Assembly (NCBI GenBank): GCA_040384665.1 | Contig: JAZKIY010000011.1 | Coordinates: 124,001-188,000 of the forward strand | Source of the DNA: PCRC01 sp040384665 | GTDB lineage: Bacteria; Pseudomonadota; Gammaproteobacteria; Burkholderiales; Burkholderiaceae_C | Length of the DNA: 64,000 bases | Reading direction: 5' to 3' | Shown: one piece after another, positions 17,894 to 26,489 of the stretch | Position numbering within the stretch: the stretch's first letter is position 1 | How the letters are laid out: each line of letters starts with the position of its first letter | Translations under genes and position numbers: made by a program | The notes under the pieces: generated by a model | Database searches by the model: none | The model's input: the letters and a program-made list of their open reading frames with translations, nothing else | Told to the model about the DNA's origin: nothing

Positions 17894-19978
17894 ATGCCAC
17901 CGTCTACCACCGCATCGCCCCCGCGCGCTGCCGTCACTTTGCTGGACCGCGACCACAGCATCCTGGCCTTCAATGAGCGCGTGCTCGACTGGGCACACCG
18001 CGCCGACGTGCCGTTGCTGGAGAGGCTGCGTTACCTGTGCATCGTGTCGTCCAACCTCGACGAGTTCTTTGAGGTGCGCGCCGCGCCGCACCTGATTGCC
18101 GCCCAGGGCCAGGACGACAAGGGCAGTTACACCACCGCCAGCTTCGAGGCCATGGCCACCGCCACCCACGCGCTGGTGGCGCAGCAGTACGCGCTCTACA
18201 ACGACGAGCTGCTGCCCACCTTCGCCCGCAACGGCATCAAGATCCTGTCGCACGGGGAACGCAATGTGGCCCAGCGCCGCTGGGTTCGGGAGTACTTTGA
18301 GCGCGAGGTCCGTCCGCTGCTCATCCCGGTCAGCCTCGACCCGGCCCACCCCTTCCCGCAGGTGGCCAACAAGTCGCTCAACTTCATTGCCCGGCTCGGT
18401 GGCAGCGACGCTTTCGGGCGCGAGAACGAGATCGCCATCGTCAAGGTGCCGCGGGTGCTGCCACGGCTGATACGACTGCCGGCCAAGGTGTCGGGCAAAC
18501 ACACGGTGCTGGTGTCGCTCTCCAGCGTGATCCGCGCGCACCTGGTGGATTTGTTCCCCGGCCGCGAGGTGGGTCAGTTCTCGCAGTTCCGTGTCACCCG
18601 CCATTCCGACCTGGCGGTGGACGAAGACGACGTGCAAAACCTCCGCACTGCCCTGCGCGAGGGCCTGGTCATGCGCCATTACGGCCAGGCCGTGCGGCTG
18701 GAGGTGTCGGCCGGTTGCTCGGAATTCCTGGCGGGCTATTTGCTCAAGGAGTTCAACCTGCCCGAGGGCGCGCTGTACCGCGTGCATGGCCCGGTGAACC
18801 TGGCCCGCCTGTCGCAGCTGATCGACCTCGTCAACCAACCCAAGCTGCTGTTTCCGACCTACCAGGCCAGCTGGCCGAGGCAGGTTCGCCAGGGCCAGCC
18901 GTTCTTCGAGCAACTCAAGGCCGGCGACGCGCTGATCCACCAACCCTTCGAGCGTTTTGACGCCGTGCTCGCCTTCCTGCGCGAGGCGGTGAACGACCCC
19001 CAGGTGTTGGCCATCAAGCAGACCATCTACCGCACCGGCGCCGATTCGGAGCTGATGGGCCTGCTGCGCGAAGCCGTGCGCAAGGGCAAGGAAGTCACCG
19101 TGGTGGTGGAACTCAAGGCGCGCTTTGACGAAGAGGCCAACATCAACTGGGCCGAGATGCTGGAGTCCATTGGGGCACAGGTGTTGTACGGCGTGGTGGG
19201 GTTGAAAACCCACGCCAAGATGCTGCTCATCACCCGGCGCGAAGGCAGGCACCTGCGGCGCTATGCCCACTTGTCCACCGGCAACTACAACCCGCGCACC
19301 GCCCGGCTCTACACCGACCTGAGCTACCTCACCGCCGACCCGCTGCTCACCGCCGACATGGACAGCGTGTTCCTGCACCTCGCCAGCCAGAGCCGCTTGC
19401 CCAAGCTGCAGCGGCTGTGGGTGGCACCATTCCAGTTGCAGCGCAAGTTCATCGAGTCGATTGACGCGGTGGGCGCCGCAGCCGCGCAGGGGCAACCCGC
19501 CCGCATCGTTGCCAAGATGAACGCGTTGACCGACGAAGCGGTGATCTTGGCGCTGGTGCGTGCCGGCCAGCAGGGCGCGCAGATCGATTTGATCGTGCGT
19601 GGCGCCTGCATGCTGCCCGCAGGCGTGCCCGGCGTGACCGACAACATCCGTGTGCGTTCGGTGATTGGCCGTTTTCTGGAGCACTCGCGCGTGTTTTATT
19701 TCTGCGCGGGCACGGTGGAAAGCCTCTACCTCTCAAGCGCCGACTGGATGAACCGCAACCTGCTGCGCCGCATCGAACTCGCCTGGCCGGTGACCGACCC
19801 GGTGCTGCGCCAGCGTGTGATCGACGAGTGCCTGGTGCCTTACCTGCACGACCGCGCCGACGCCTGGGACCTGCAACCCGATGGCCGCTACCAGCGCACC
19901 ACACAACCCGGCGGCGCCAGCGCCCAGGGCGCGCTGATGGCACGTTACGACGCCCGCAAGGGCCAGCGAAAGGTGTAA
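17894..19978 (+). CDS. ppk1: Polyphosphate kinase 1
   Basis: Ppk1 polymerises the terminal phosphate of ATP into polyphosphate. The 694-residue product has the usual four-domain length. SSNLDEFFEVR opens the N-terminal domain, and the HKD-like catalytic core includes RYAHLSTGNYNPRTARLYTD with the phosphorylated histidine, and VVELKARFDEEANINWAEML for ATP binding. I use ATG 17894; TTG at 17885 is an alternative, and neither has a clear ribosome binding site. A Pho box lies upstream and a 159-bp palindromic repeat follows the stop. Confidence 0.95.
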   Translation: MPPSTTASPPRAAVTLLDRDHSILAFNERVLDWAHRADVPLLERLRYLCIVSSNLDEFFEVRAAPHLIAAQGQDDKGSYTTASFEAMATATHALVAQQYALYNDELLPTFARNGIKILSHGERNVAQRRWVREYFEREVRPLLIPVSLDPAHPFPQVANKSLNFIARLGGSDAFGRENEIAIVKVPRVLPRLIRLPAKVSGKHTVLVSLSSVIRAHLVDLFPGREVGQFSQFRVTRHSDLAVDEDDVQNLRTALREGLVMRHYGQAVRLEVSAGCSEFLAGYLLKEFNLPEGALYRVHGPVNLARLSQLIDLVNQPKLLFPTYQASWPRQVRQGQPFFEQLKAGDALIHQPFERFDAVLAFLREAVNDPQVLAIKQTIYRTGADSELMGLLREAVRKGKEVTVVVELKARFDEEANINWAEMLESIGAQVLYGVVGLKTHAKMLLITRREGRHLRRYAHLSTGNYNPRTARLYTDLSYLTADPLLTADMDSVFLHLASQSRLPKLQRLWVAPFQLQRKFIESIDAVGAAAAQGQPARIVAKMNALTDEAVILALVRAGQQGAQIDLIVRGACMLPAGVPGVTDNIRVRSVIGRFLEHSRVFYFCAGTVESLYLSSADWMNRNLLRRIELAWPVTDPVLRQRVIDECLVPYLHDRADAWDLQPDGRYQRTTQPGGASAQGALMARYDARKGQRKV

Positions 19979-20137
19979 GAGCTTGTGAAACATTCCGCCA
20001 CACCCGCTCGTCCGCCCCAAAGGGCGCGGCTCTGCGTTGCAAATGCTCGCCATAGCCCATGCTATGGCTGCGCTTTGCGCCTTGATCCGCCCCCTTTGGA
20101 TCGCCCGCTCGGGCGCGCCGAAATACTTCACAAGCTC
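19979..20137. repeat. 159-bp imperfect palindromic repeat element
   Basis: The ends are perfect inverted 11-mers, GAGCTTGTGAA (19979-19989) and TTCACAAGCTC (20127-20137). The centre is GCCATAGC-CCAT-GCTATGGC (20049-20068). Between them CCAAAGGGCGCGG pairs almost fully with CCGCCCCCTTTGG. It fills the whole ppk1-sixA gap, so a transcript would fold into one long hairpin. Confidence 0.8.
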
Positions 20138-20143
20138 TGAGCC

Positions 20144-20605
20144 ATGGACCTGATACTGTGGCGACACGCCGAAGCGGTGGAGTGGGCCGAAGGCGACAAC
20201 GACCTGGAACGCTCGCTCACCCCACGGGGTGAAAAGCAGGCCGCCCGGATGGCCGCCTGGCTCGACAGGCAACTGGCCGAAGGCACGCGCGTGCTGGTCA
20301 GCCCCGCGCGGCGCACCGAGCAGACGGCGCTGGCTTTGGGCCGCAAGTTCAAGCTGCGTGATGAGCTGCGGCCCGACGGCACACCCGCCCAGTTGCTGGA
20401 ACTGGTGCAGTGGCCGGGCAGCCGTGTGCCGATGCTGGTGGTGGGCCACCAGCCCATGCTGGGCCAGACGCTGGCGCAGCTGTTGCGTCTGCCCGAGACC
20501 GAATGCGCGGTGAAAAAAGGCGCACTGTGGTGGCTGCGCCACCGCGAACGCGACGGGCATGCCCAGACCGTGGTGGTCACGGTGCAAACGCCCGACATGC
20601 TGTAA
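20144..20605 (+). CDS. sixA: SixA-type phosphohistidine phosphatase
   Basis: A 153-residue histidine phosphatase with the catalytic LWRHAEA motif (His8), the substrate arginine in SPARRTEQTA, and the second histidine in VVGHQPMLGQ. SixA-type enzymes remove phosphate from histidine residues such as those of HPt domains or the nitrogen phosphotransferase system. Its position after ppk1, separated only by the palindromic repeat, recalls the ppk-sixA-ppx neighbourhoods of other proteobacteria. Confidence 0.88.
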   Translation: MDLILWRHAEAVEWAEGDNDLERSLTPRGEKQAARMAAWLDRQLAEGTRVLVSPARRTEQTALALGRKFKLRDELRPDGTPAQLLELVQWPGSRVPMLVVGHQPMLGQTLAQLLRLPETECAVKKGALWWLRHRERDGHAQTVVVTVQTPDML

Positions 20606-20639
20606 CGCGCCTGCGCTGGCGCGTTGCAGCGCTGGGGTC

Positions 20640-21131
20640 TCAGTCGTTCTTGGGGCGGCCCGTCTTGATGGCGGGCACATTGCCCAGGGCCGTGGTCAAT
20701 GCCGCGTCGTCCATCGCGGCCAGGGCCTTGATGCCGGCACGCAGCAACTCACTCTTCTTCGCGGGCAGGGCCAGCTTGTTGGCACGCTGCTTCAAATCGT
20801 CCAGCACCAGGTACTCGGCCTTGGGGATGGTGAAGCTGTCTCGCACCAGCTTGGGCTTTTTCGGCTTGGCAACTTTGGGGGCCACCACCTTGGGTGCAAC
20901 GGCCTTGACCACCGGCTTCTTGACGGCGGGGGCCTTGGGCTTGGCCACAGCGGCAGGTTTGGCGGGCTTGACCGGCTTGGCAGGCTTCACCACCTTGGCC
21001 TTGACGGGCTTGGTGGCCTTGGCCGTTTTTGCCGCAGCGGCTTTCACCGGCTTGGCCGGCGCTGGGGCGGGCACCACGGCCGCCGCTTCGGTAACGGGTG
21101 CGGCTGTGCCGGTATTTTTTGCAGTTGCCAT
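20640..21131 (-). CDS. Histone-H1-like Ala/Lys/Pro-rich protein with C-terminal DNA-binding-like domain
   Basis: A 163-residue basic protein. Residues about 25-100 are almost only Ala, Lys, Pro and Val in repeats of the KPVKAAAAKT kind, as in bacterial H1-like or AlgP-like nucleoid proteins. The C-terminal 60 residues (KLVRDSFTIPKAEYLVLDDL, then LPAKKSELLRAGIKALAA) look like a beta-strand plus two helices, suggestive of a ribbon-helix-helix fold. Role inferred: nucleoid-associated DNA binding and perhaps autoregulation. A perfect 12-3-12 palindrome lies 22 bp before the start. Confidence 0.7.
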   Translation of the reverse strand: MATAKNTGTAAPVTEAAAVVPAPAPAKPVKAAAAKTAKATKPVKAKVVKPAKPVKPAKPAAVAKPKAPAVKKPVVKAVAPKVVAPKVAKPKKPKLVRDSFTIPKAEYLVLDDLKQRANKLALPAKKSELLRAGIKALAAMDDAALTTALGNVPAIKTGRPKND

Positions 21132-21152
21132 GAGGTATTTTCCTTTTTTAAT

Positions 21153-21179
21153 AAACGGTATAAACAGTTTATACCGTTT
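21153..21179. promoter_or_regulatory. Perfect palindromic operator candidate
   Basis: AAACGGTATAAA, spacer CAG, TTTATACCGTTT: twelve bp on each side with no mismatch, in an AT-rich gap. It overlaps the likely promoter of the minus-strand H1-like gene and lies 93 bp before the plus-strand receiver gene. There is no T tract after it. Confidence 0.65.
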
Positions 21180-21272
21180 CAGTCCGACGGGTCAACTGCC
21201 GGCGCCGGTTGGGGGCGCTCGCGGGGGCACACTGGTGAAATAATGGGGAATAACCATAACGAGGAGATGCAA

Positions 21273-21638
21273 GTGGTTGACGAAGTGCGCGTGTTGATCG
21301 TGGACGATTCGCCCGATGCCGCTGACATGCTGGCCTGCGCGCTGGAACTGGATGGCTTTCAGGTGCGGGTGGCGGGAGACGGTGTCTCTGCGCTGCCATT
21401 GGTTGCAGACTTTCAGCCGCACTGCGTGCTTCTCGACGTTGAAATGCCGGGGCTGGACGGCTACGAGCTGGCCAAGCGTTTGCGTGAACTGTATGCAGAC
21501 GACATCGTGTTGATTGCCGTGACCGGGCGTGCGGCCGACGATGACCGGGTGAAGGGCACGTTCAGAATTGTTGACCACTATTTCACCAAGCCGGTGGACC
21601 CTGTGCGCCTCAAGAAGGTCATGCGCCCCTTCGGTTGA
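21273..21638 (+). CDS. Single-domain response regulator (receiver only)
   Basis: A 121-residue receiver with all key residues: the acidic pair in VDDSPDAAD, phospho-acceptor Asp55 in LLDVEMPG, the Thr in AVTG, and the Lys in YFTKP. There is no output domain. I choose GTG 21273 because GAGGAG (21261-21266) is spaced six bases from it; ATG at 21267 would touch that site and ATG 21243 lacks one. It lies 55 bases before a hybrid kinase gene and is its likely partner or phosphate sink. Confidence 0.82.
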   Translation: MVDEVRVLIVDDSPDAADMLACALELDGFQVRVAGDGVSALPLVADFQPHCVLLDVEMPGLDGYELAKRLRELYADDIVLIAVTGRAADDDRVKGTFRIVDHYFTKPVDPVRLKKVMRPFG

Positions 21639-21693
21639 CCGCCGCTTGCCGCGTTGGATTGTTTAACGTCAGATCAGCCAGGATGAAACACCA

Positions 21694-24057
21694 ATGAAGA
21701 CAGACCCCGACCTCGCATTTCTGGCTGGCAGTTCATCGATGGCCCGACTGATTCGGGAGCGAGACTGGTCGAGCAGTGCGCTGGGGGCCGCGCAAGACTG
21801 GCCGCAGTCGCTCCGGTCAACGGTCAACCTTCTGCTCCGCTCTGCCTTTCCGATGTTTGTGGCGTGGGGCCCCGAATTGCGCCTGTTGCACAACGATGCG
21901 TACGGCGAAATCCTCGGTGCCAAACACCCGGCCAGCCTGGGCGAGCCCTTTCTGGACGTGTGGCACGAGATACGTGCGGACCTTGCCCCGCTGGTGGCAC
22001 GGGTCGTTGGTGGTGAGGCGTTCTACATGGAGAACTTGCCACTGCGCTTGCGGCGGCGCGGGTATGAAGAAGACGCCTGGTTCACCTTCTCATGGTCACC
22101 GGTGCTCGATGACGACGGTGCGATCGCCGGTATTTACTGCGCCTGTGTTGAAACCACGCCCATGGTGCTGGCGGAGCAGCAGCAACGGGCAGAGCAGGAG
22201 CGCTTGAAAACGCTGTTCAACCAGGCGCCTGGGTTTGCGGCGGTCTTGCGTGGCCCTGACCATGTGTTCGAGATGGCCAACCAGGCCTACCACCAGATCA
22301 CCGATGGCCGTGAACTCATCGGCAAACCCGTTGCCCAGGCACTGCCTGAATTGGTGAGTCAGGGCTACCTCGGTTGGCTGGACCAAGCCTACCGGTCTGG
22401 CGAACCATTCGTGGGACGCTCGGTCCCGGTCACGCTCCAGCGGTCCGGAACCGTGCCTCTGGATGCGTTCATCGATTTTGTGTACCAGCCGCTGAAAAAT
22501 GCCGCAGGGCAGGTAGATGGTATTTTCATACAAGGCCACGAAGTCACCGACCAGTACCAGGCCAACCAGGCGTTGCTGGCGTTCTCCAACAGCATTCCCG
22601 CCATCGCCTGGGTGGCGGGCGTCGATGGCCGGTTGCAGCGGCTCAATTCCCAGTGGGAAATCTACACTGGGCAGAGCGAACAGCAATCGCTGGGTTTTCA
22701 GTGGCTGGAGGCCTTGCACCCCGATGACCGGGAAGCGCCTGGGCTGGCCTGGGAAGCGGCCCGCGTGGGCGGCTGGCCCTGGAAAACTGAATACCGGTTG
22801 CGCGGACGCGATGGCGCGTACCGCTGGTTCCACACGCGTTCGGTTCCGCAGCTGGATGCGGTGGGCCGGGTGCTGCTCTGGTTCGGCACAACGACAGACA
22901 TCGAAGAGTCGAAACAGACCGCGCAGGCACTGCGCGATGCCGACCGGCAGAAGGACGAGTTTCTTGCCACGCTGGCGCATGAATTGCGCAACCCATTGGC
23001 GCCCATCCGCACGGCCGTGCACTTGCTGGAAACGTCCAATGCAGGCGAGCATGTGCGTTCACGGGCCGTCAAGGTCATTGGCCGGCAGGTTGGGCACATG
23101 GCGCACCTGCTCGACGATTTGATCGACATTGCACGCATCACCCAGAATCGGCTGGTCCTGAAAAAGGACATGGTCTCGGTTGAATGGGTGATGGAGTCTG
23201 CGCTGGAGGCCGTGCGCCCGCTGGCCGAGAGCAAGCGCCACGTGCTGACGGTGGATGACCAGACCGGCGGCGCACGCCTGTTGGCCGACCCCGTGCGGCT
23301 GACGCAAATACTCTCCAACCTGCTCAACAACGCCTGCAAATACACCGACCCCGGTGGGGCGATTGCGTTCCAGTCGGGCATCCAGGACGGTCTGCTTGTT
23401 TTCAAGGTCACGGACACGGGCATTGGGCTGACAGCCGAATCGATTGGCCGAATATTCAACATGTTCGCCCAGGAACAATCGGCATTGCACCGGTCAGAAG
23501 GGGGGCTGGGCGTTGGTCTGGCCCTGGCCAAGGGGCTCGTGGAACTGCATGGCGGCACCCTGACGGCCTACAGCGACGGGCCAGGCCACGGCAGCAGCTT
23601 TGTGGTTAACGTGCCCGTCTCTGTGCACGAGGCAACGCCAGCGGCGCCATCTGGCGCTTCGGAGAGCCTGGCAACCGCTGTCGCCTACACCGTGCTGCTG
23701 GCCGATGACAACACCGACGCCACGAATGTTCTTGCGGATGTCCTGCGGGGACACGGGCATGTGGTTCACACGGTCAACAATGGGGCAGAGGCCATCGACC
23801 TGGCAAGCCGGCTGAAGCCGGACATCCTGGTGCTCGACATTGGCATGCCGGTGCTCAATGGCTACGAAGTGGCCCGCTGGACCAAGTCACAGAACCACGC
23901 GCCATGGAACCCGCTGCTCATTGCCGCAACGGGGTGGGGGCGCGACGACGACCGCAAAAAAGCCCGAGACGCCGGCTTTGACGTGCACCTGACAAAACCG
24001 TTCAGCCCAGAACAACTGGTTGACGTCATCACCCAGCACAAACCAGCGCCGGTTTAG
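21694..24057 (+). CDS. Hybrid sensor histidine kinase with PAS domains and C-terminal receiver
   Basis: A 787-residue soluble kinase. Order: an N-terminal PAS-like region (about 25-165), a second PAS (170-285), a third PAS/PAC (290-415, with PAC residues YRWFHTRSVPQ), HisKA with phospho-His in FLATLAHELRNPL (about 430), HATPase with NLLNNACKYTD, DTGIGL and GLGVGLALAKG, and a receiver with ADDNTDAT, Asp in LVLDIGMP and Lys in LTKPF. No membrane segment, so it senses a cytoplasmic cue. No HPt domain is present. The stop overlaps that of convergent ppx. Confidence 0.88.
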   Translation: MKTDPDLAFLAGSSSMARLIRERDWSSSALGAAQDWPQSLRSTVNLLLRSAFPMFVAWGPELRLLHNDAYGEILGAKHPASLGEPFLDVWHEIRADLAPLVARVVGGEAFYMENLPLRLRRRGYEEDAWFTFSWSPVLDDDGAIAGIYCACVETTPMVLAEQQQRAEQERLKTLFNQAPGFAAVLRGPDHVFEMANQAYHQITDGRELIGKPVAQALPELVSQGYLGWLDQAYRSGEPFVGRSVPVTLQRSGTVPLDAFIDFVYQPLKNAAGQVDGIFIQGHEVTDQYQANQALLAFSNSIPAIAWVAGVDGRLQRLNSQWEIYTGQSEQQSLGFQWLEALHPDDREAPGLAWEAARVGGWPWKTEYRLRGRDGAYRWFHTRSVPQLDAVGRVLLWFGTTTDIEESKQTAQALRDADRQKDEFLATLAHELRNPLAPIRTAVHLLETSNAGEHVRSRAVKVIGRQVGHMAHLLDDLIDIARITQNRLVLKKDMVSVEWVMESALEAVRPLAESKRHVLTVDDQTGGARLLADPVRLTQILSNLLNNACKYTDPGGAIAFQSGIQDGLLVFKVTDTGIGLTAESIGRIFNMFAQEQSALHRSEGGLGVGLALAKGLVELHGGTLTAYSDGPGHGSSFVVNVPVSVHEATPAAPSGASESLATAVAYTVLLADDNTDATNVLADVLRGHGHVVHTVNNGAEAIDLASRLKPDILVLDIGMPVLNGYEVARWTKSQNHAPWNPLLIAATGWGRDDDRKKARDAGFDVHLTKPFSPEQLVDVITQHKPAPV

Positions 24058-25559
24058 TCCCGCTGGCAGAACTCGAACTGCCAGGGCGTTTTCTGCCAGG
24101 CCACCACTTCCTCGCGCAGCAGGTGGCTGGACTGCGGGTAGGCCAGCGCCCAGGTGCGGTCGCAGGTCAGGCGCACCCGGTGGTGTGTGGGGTGGCACTC
24201 CACCACCAGACCGTCCAGCACCGGGTTGCGCCGGGCGTGGCACAGAATCACCGCCAGCCGCAGTGCCAGCAGTTGCAGCACGAACAGCGGGTCGGTGAAG
24301 TCGGCTTCGAGCTTGCGCAGCTTGCCGCGGTGGCCCAGCACCAGCAGCGCCAGCCGGTGCAGCTCAGACACCGCAAAGCCGCCCACGTCGGCATGGTCGA
24401 GGATGTAGGTGCCGTGCTTGTGGTAATCGCTGTGCGAGATCTGCATGCCGATCTCGTGCAGTTGCGCGGCCCAGCACAGCTTGCGGCTGGCGCGTTGCAC
24501 ATCGACCGCTGACGCCGTTGCGCCTTGCAGCAGCGGTTGCAAGAAATGTCGCGCCACGCTGGCCACGCGGTCGGCCTGGGCTTCGTCCACCCGGAACTTG
24601 CTGGCCAGGGCCTGCACCGAGGCGGAGCGCACGTCGGTCTGTGGCGCGTCGCGGTCCAGCAGGTCGTACAGCACGCCGTGGCGCAGGGCGCCATCGGCCA
24701 CCTGCAGCTGCTCAATCTCCAGCAAATCAAACACCGCCAGCAGCACGCTGATGCCGCCGCCAATCACCGCCTTGCGGTCGTCGCGCATGCCGTCCAGCCG
24801 CAGGCGGTCGACGCTCTGGGCCTTGAGCAGGCACTCCAGCAGCCAGTCCAGCCCGGCGCGGTCGATCCGGCCGGGTGGCCAGCCGGCGGCGACCAGCGCC
24901 TCAGCCACCGCACCCACCGTGCCGGAGGAGCCATAGGCCACGTCCCAGGTGTCGCGCTGGTAGGCGTTCAGGGCTTCGTCGAGCACCGCCTTGGCGGCAA
25001 TTTCGGCGGTTTCGAAGGCGGCGGTGGTCCACTGGCCTTCGGGAAAATACTTCATCGACCAGGCCACGCTGCCGACCCGGTACGACGCCATGACCTTGGC
25101 CTCGTGCGCCTGGCCCAAAATCATTTCGGTGGAGCGGCCGCCAATGTCGATCACCAGCCGGCGCTCGTCGGACTGTGGCAGCAAATGGGCCACGCCCTGG
25201 TAGATCAGCCGCGCTTCTTCGTGGCCGGAAATCACGTCAATGGGAAAGCCCAGCACCTGTTTGGCGCGGCTCAGGAATTCGTCGCGGTTGCGCGCCTCGC
25301 GCAGGGTCTGGGTGGCCACTGCGCGCACGTGGGTGGGCTCGAAACCGGCCAGCCGTTCGCCAAAGCGTGCCAGGCAGTCCCAGCCGCGCTGCATGGCTTC
25401 GGGGGTGAGGTTGCGCGCCGCGTCCAGGCCGTTGCCCTGGCGCACGGTTTCCTTCAGGTATTCGGTGCGGTGGATTTGACCGTGGTCGAGTTGGCCAATT
25501 TCAAGACGAAAGCTGTTGGACCCAAGGTCCACAGCCGCGAGGCGGGTTCCGTTGTGCAT
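24054..25559 (-). CDS. ppx: Exopolyphosphatase (Ppx/GppA family)
   Basis: Hydrolyses polyphosphate from the chain ends, or pppGpp in GppA members. The roughly 501-residue product has the actin-like fold motifs AAVDLGSNSFRLEI, SGHEEARLIYQGV, VIDIGGRSTEMILG and the YGSSGTVGAVAEAL region, then a C-terminal HD-like helical domain (HEIGMQISHSDYHKH). I use the Met at 25559, matching the family N-terminus MHNGTRLAA; a Met at 25586 is possible and neither shows a ribosome site. Proximity to ppk1 and phoB makes Ppx more likely than GppA. Confidence 0.9.
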   Translation of the reverse strand: MHNGTRLAAVDLGSNSFRLEIGQLDHGQIHRTEYLKETVRQGNGLDAARNLTPEAMQRGWDCLARFGERLAGFEPTHVRAVATQTLREARNRDEFLSRAKQVLGFPIDVISGHEEARLIYQGVAHLLPQSDERRLVIDIGGRSTEMILGQAHEAKVMASYRVGSVAWSMKYFPEGQWTTAAFETAEIAAKAVLDEALNAYQRDTWDVAYGSSGTVGAVAEALVAAGWPPGRIDRAGLDWLLECLLKAQSVDRLRLDGMRDDRKAVIGGGISVLLAVFDLLEIEQLQVADGALRHGVLYDLLDRDAPQTDVRSASVQALASKFRVDEAQADRVASVARHFLQPLLQGATASAVDVQRASRKLCWAAQLHEIGMQISHSDYHKHGTYILDHADVGGFAVSELHRLALLVLGHRGKLRKLEADFTDPLFVLQLLALRLAVILCHARRNPVLDGLVVECHPTHHRVRLTCDRTWALAYPQSSHLLREEVVAWQKTPWQFEFCQRD

Positions 25560-25647
25560 GTGAGTGTGAAAGTGACTGGCCAGCATAGCACTGCCATCAG
25601 CGCATCGTGGCCAGCCCGGGCGCCGCCTGCGGGGCGGGCTTCGGCCT

Positions 25648-25718
25648 GTTTTTACTATGATTTTAATAGCTTAACCGCTAGGTTTTACTAAGGCTTGAGG
25701 CCGATTTTTCTTAAAAAC
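25648..25718 (-). repeat. Interspersed AT-rich repeat, copy F (intergenic)
   Basis: On the minus strand it reads CGGCCTCAAGCCTTAGTAAA then CCTAGCGGTTAAG, then a hairpin with arms CTAT and ATAG around TAAAATC. It lies between the fasciclin gene and ppx, downstream of the former on the same strand. Confidence 0.78.
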
Positions 25719-25755
25719 ACCGCCTGAAAGCCACGTCGGGCGGTTGGGCAGCCGC

Positions 25756-26250
25756 TCAGCGCTTGACGGGGGGCAGCATGACCCGGTCCACCACATGGAC
25801 CACGCCGTTGCTGGCCAGCAGGTCGGCCTTCTCGACCAGCGACTCTTCCACCGTGACAAAGCTGCCGGCCTTGGCGATGGCGACTTCGGCGCCGTTGACG
25901 GTCTTGACTTTGCTGGAGGTGGCTTCTGCGGCGGTGACCTTCGCAGGCAGCACGTGGTAGGTCAGTACCGCCTTGAGTTTGGCCGGATCGGCGGCCAGTT
26001 CGTCCATGGTTTTGGTGCTCAGGCCTTTGAAGGCCTCGTTGCTTGGGGCGAACACGGTGAAGGGGCCGGCGGATTTGAGCGTGTCCGTCAGGCCGGCCTT
26101 GCCAACCAGCTCGTTCAGCGTGCTGAGCGACGGTGTGGCGGCGATCGTCTCGGCCACGGTGACTGGGGCGGGGTGGGTGGCGCAGCCGGCGAGGGCGGCG
26201 GTCAGGGCAATGGCCAGGCTGGCATTCAGGGCGATTCGGCGGTTGATCAT
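25756..26250 (-). CDS. Fasciclin-domain lipoprotein
   Basis: A 164-residue protein with a lipoprotein signal (LTAALAGC lipobox, lipidated Cys about 22) and one fasciclin/FAS1 domain, recognised from GPFTVFAPSNEAF, LTYHVLPAK, VNGAEVAI and NGVVHVVDRVMLPP. FAS1 proteins mediate adhesion or matrix contacts. The start at 26250 is supported by GGAG upstream; the frame continues to 26322 but without the signal. It is divergent from pstS. Confidence 0.88.
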   Translation of the reverse strand: MINRRIALNASLAIALTAALAGCATHPAPVTVAETIAATPSLSTLNELVGKAGLTDTLKSAGPFTVFAPSNEAFKGLSTKTMDELAADPAKLKAVLTYHVLPAKVTAAEATSSKVKTVNGAEVAIAKAGSFVTVEESLVEKADLLASNGVVHVVDRVMLPPVKR

Positions 26251-26410
26251 GGTGTCTCCAAGTTGGGTTGCTGCGAGGTTAGAGGGGCTTGGTGACATTT
26301 TTATGACCAAGCCATGACGCAACCCGCCGCACCCGTGTGGTGCGCAAACCGCTGGTTTGGCCCGTTGTCAGAGGCAAAACAGCCCTGGGCGTGGCCAACC
26401 GCCTGTCAGC

Positions 26411-26439
26411 TTGTCTGAAAAATGTCATGTTGTTGTCAC
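26411..26439 (+). promoter_or_regulatory. Candidate Pho box upstream of pstS
   Basis: TTGTCTG (26411), ATGTCAT (26422) and TTGTCAC (26433) lie at exact 11-bp steps, 51 bp before the pstS ATG. The last two units match the PhoB consensus best. Confidence 0.8.
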
Positions 26440-26489
26440 ATACGGTTTTTACAGTCGGAACATCTTTCAACAACCGTAAAGGTTTCGCC

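Noticed and set aside
17861..19684. Long minus-strand frame opposite ppk1
   Set aside because: No recognisable domains; it mirrors the codon bias of ppk1.
20559..21242. Extended N-terminus of the receiver at 21273 on the plus strand
   Set aside because: The frame upstream is the antisense of the H1-like gene, rich in Gly and Leu, and is not part of the receiver.
26364..26372. Isolated TTGTCAG as an extra Pho half-site
   Set aside because: It has no partner at 11-bp spacing; the real box is at 26411-26439.
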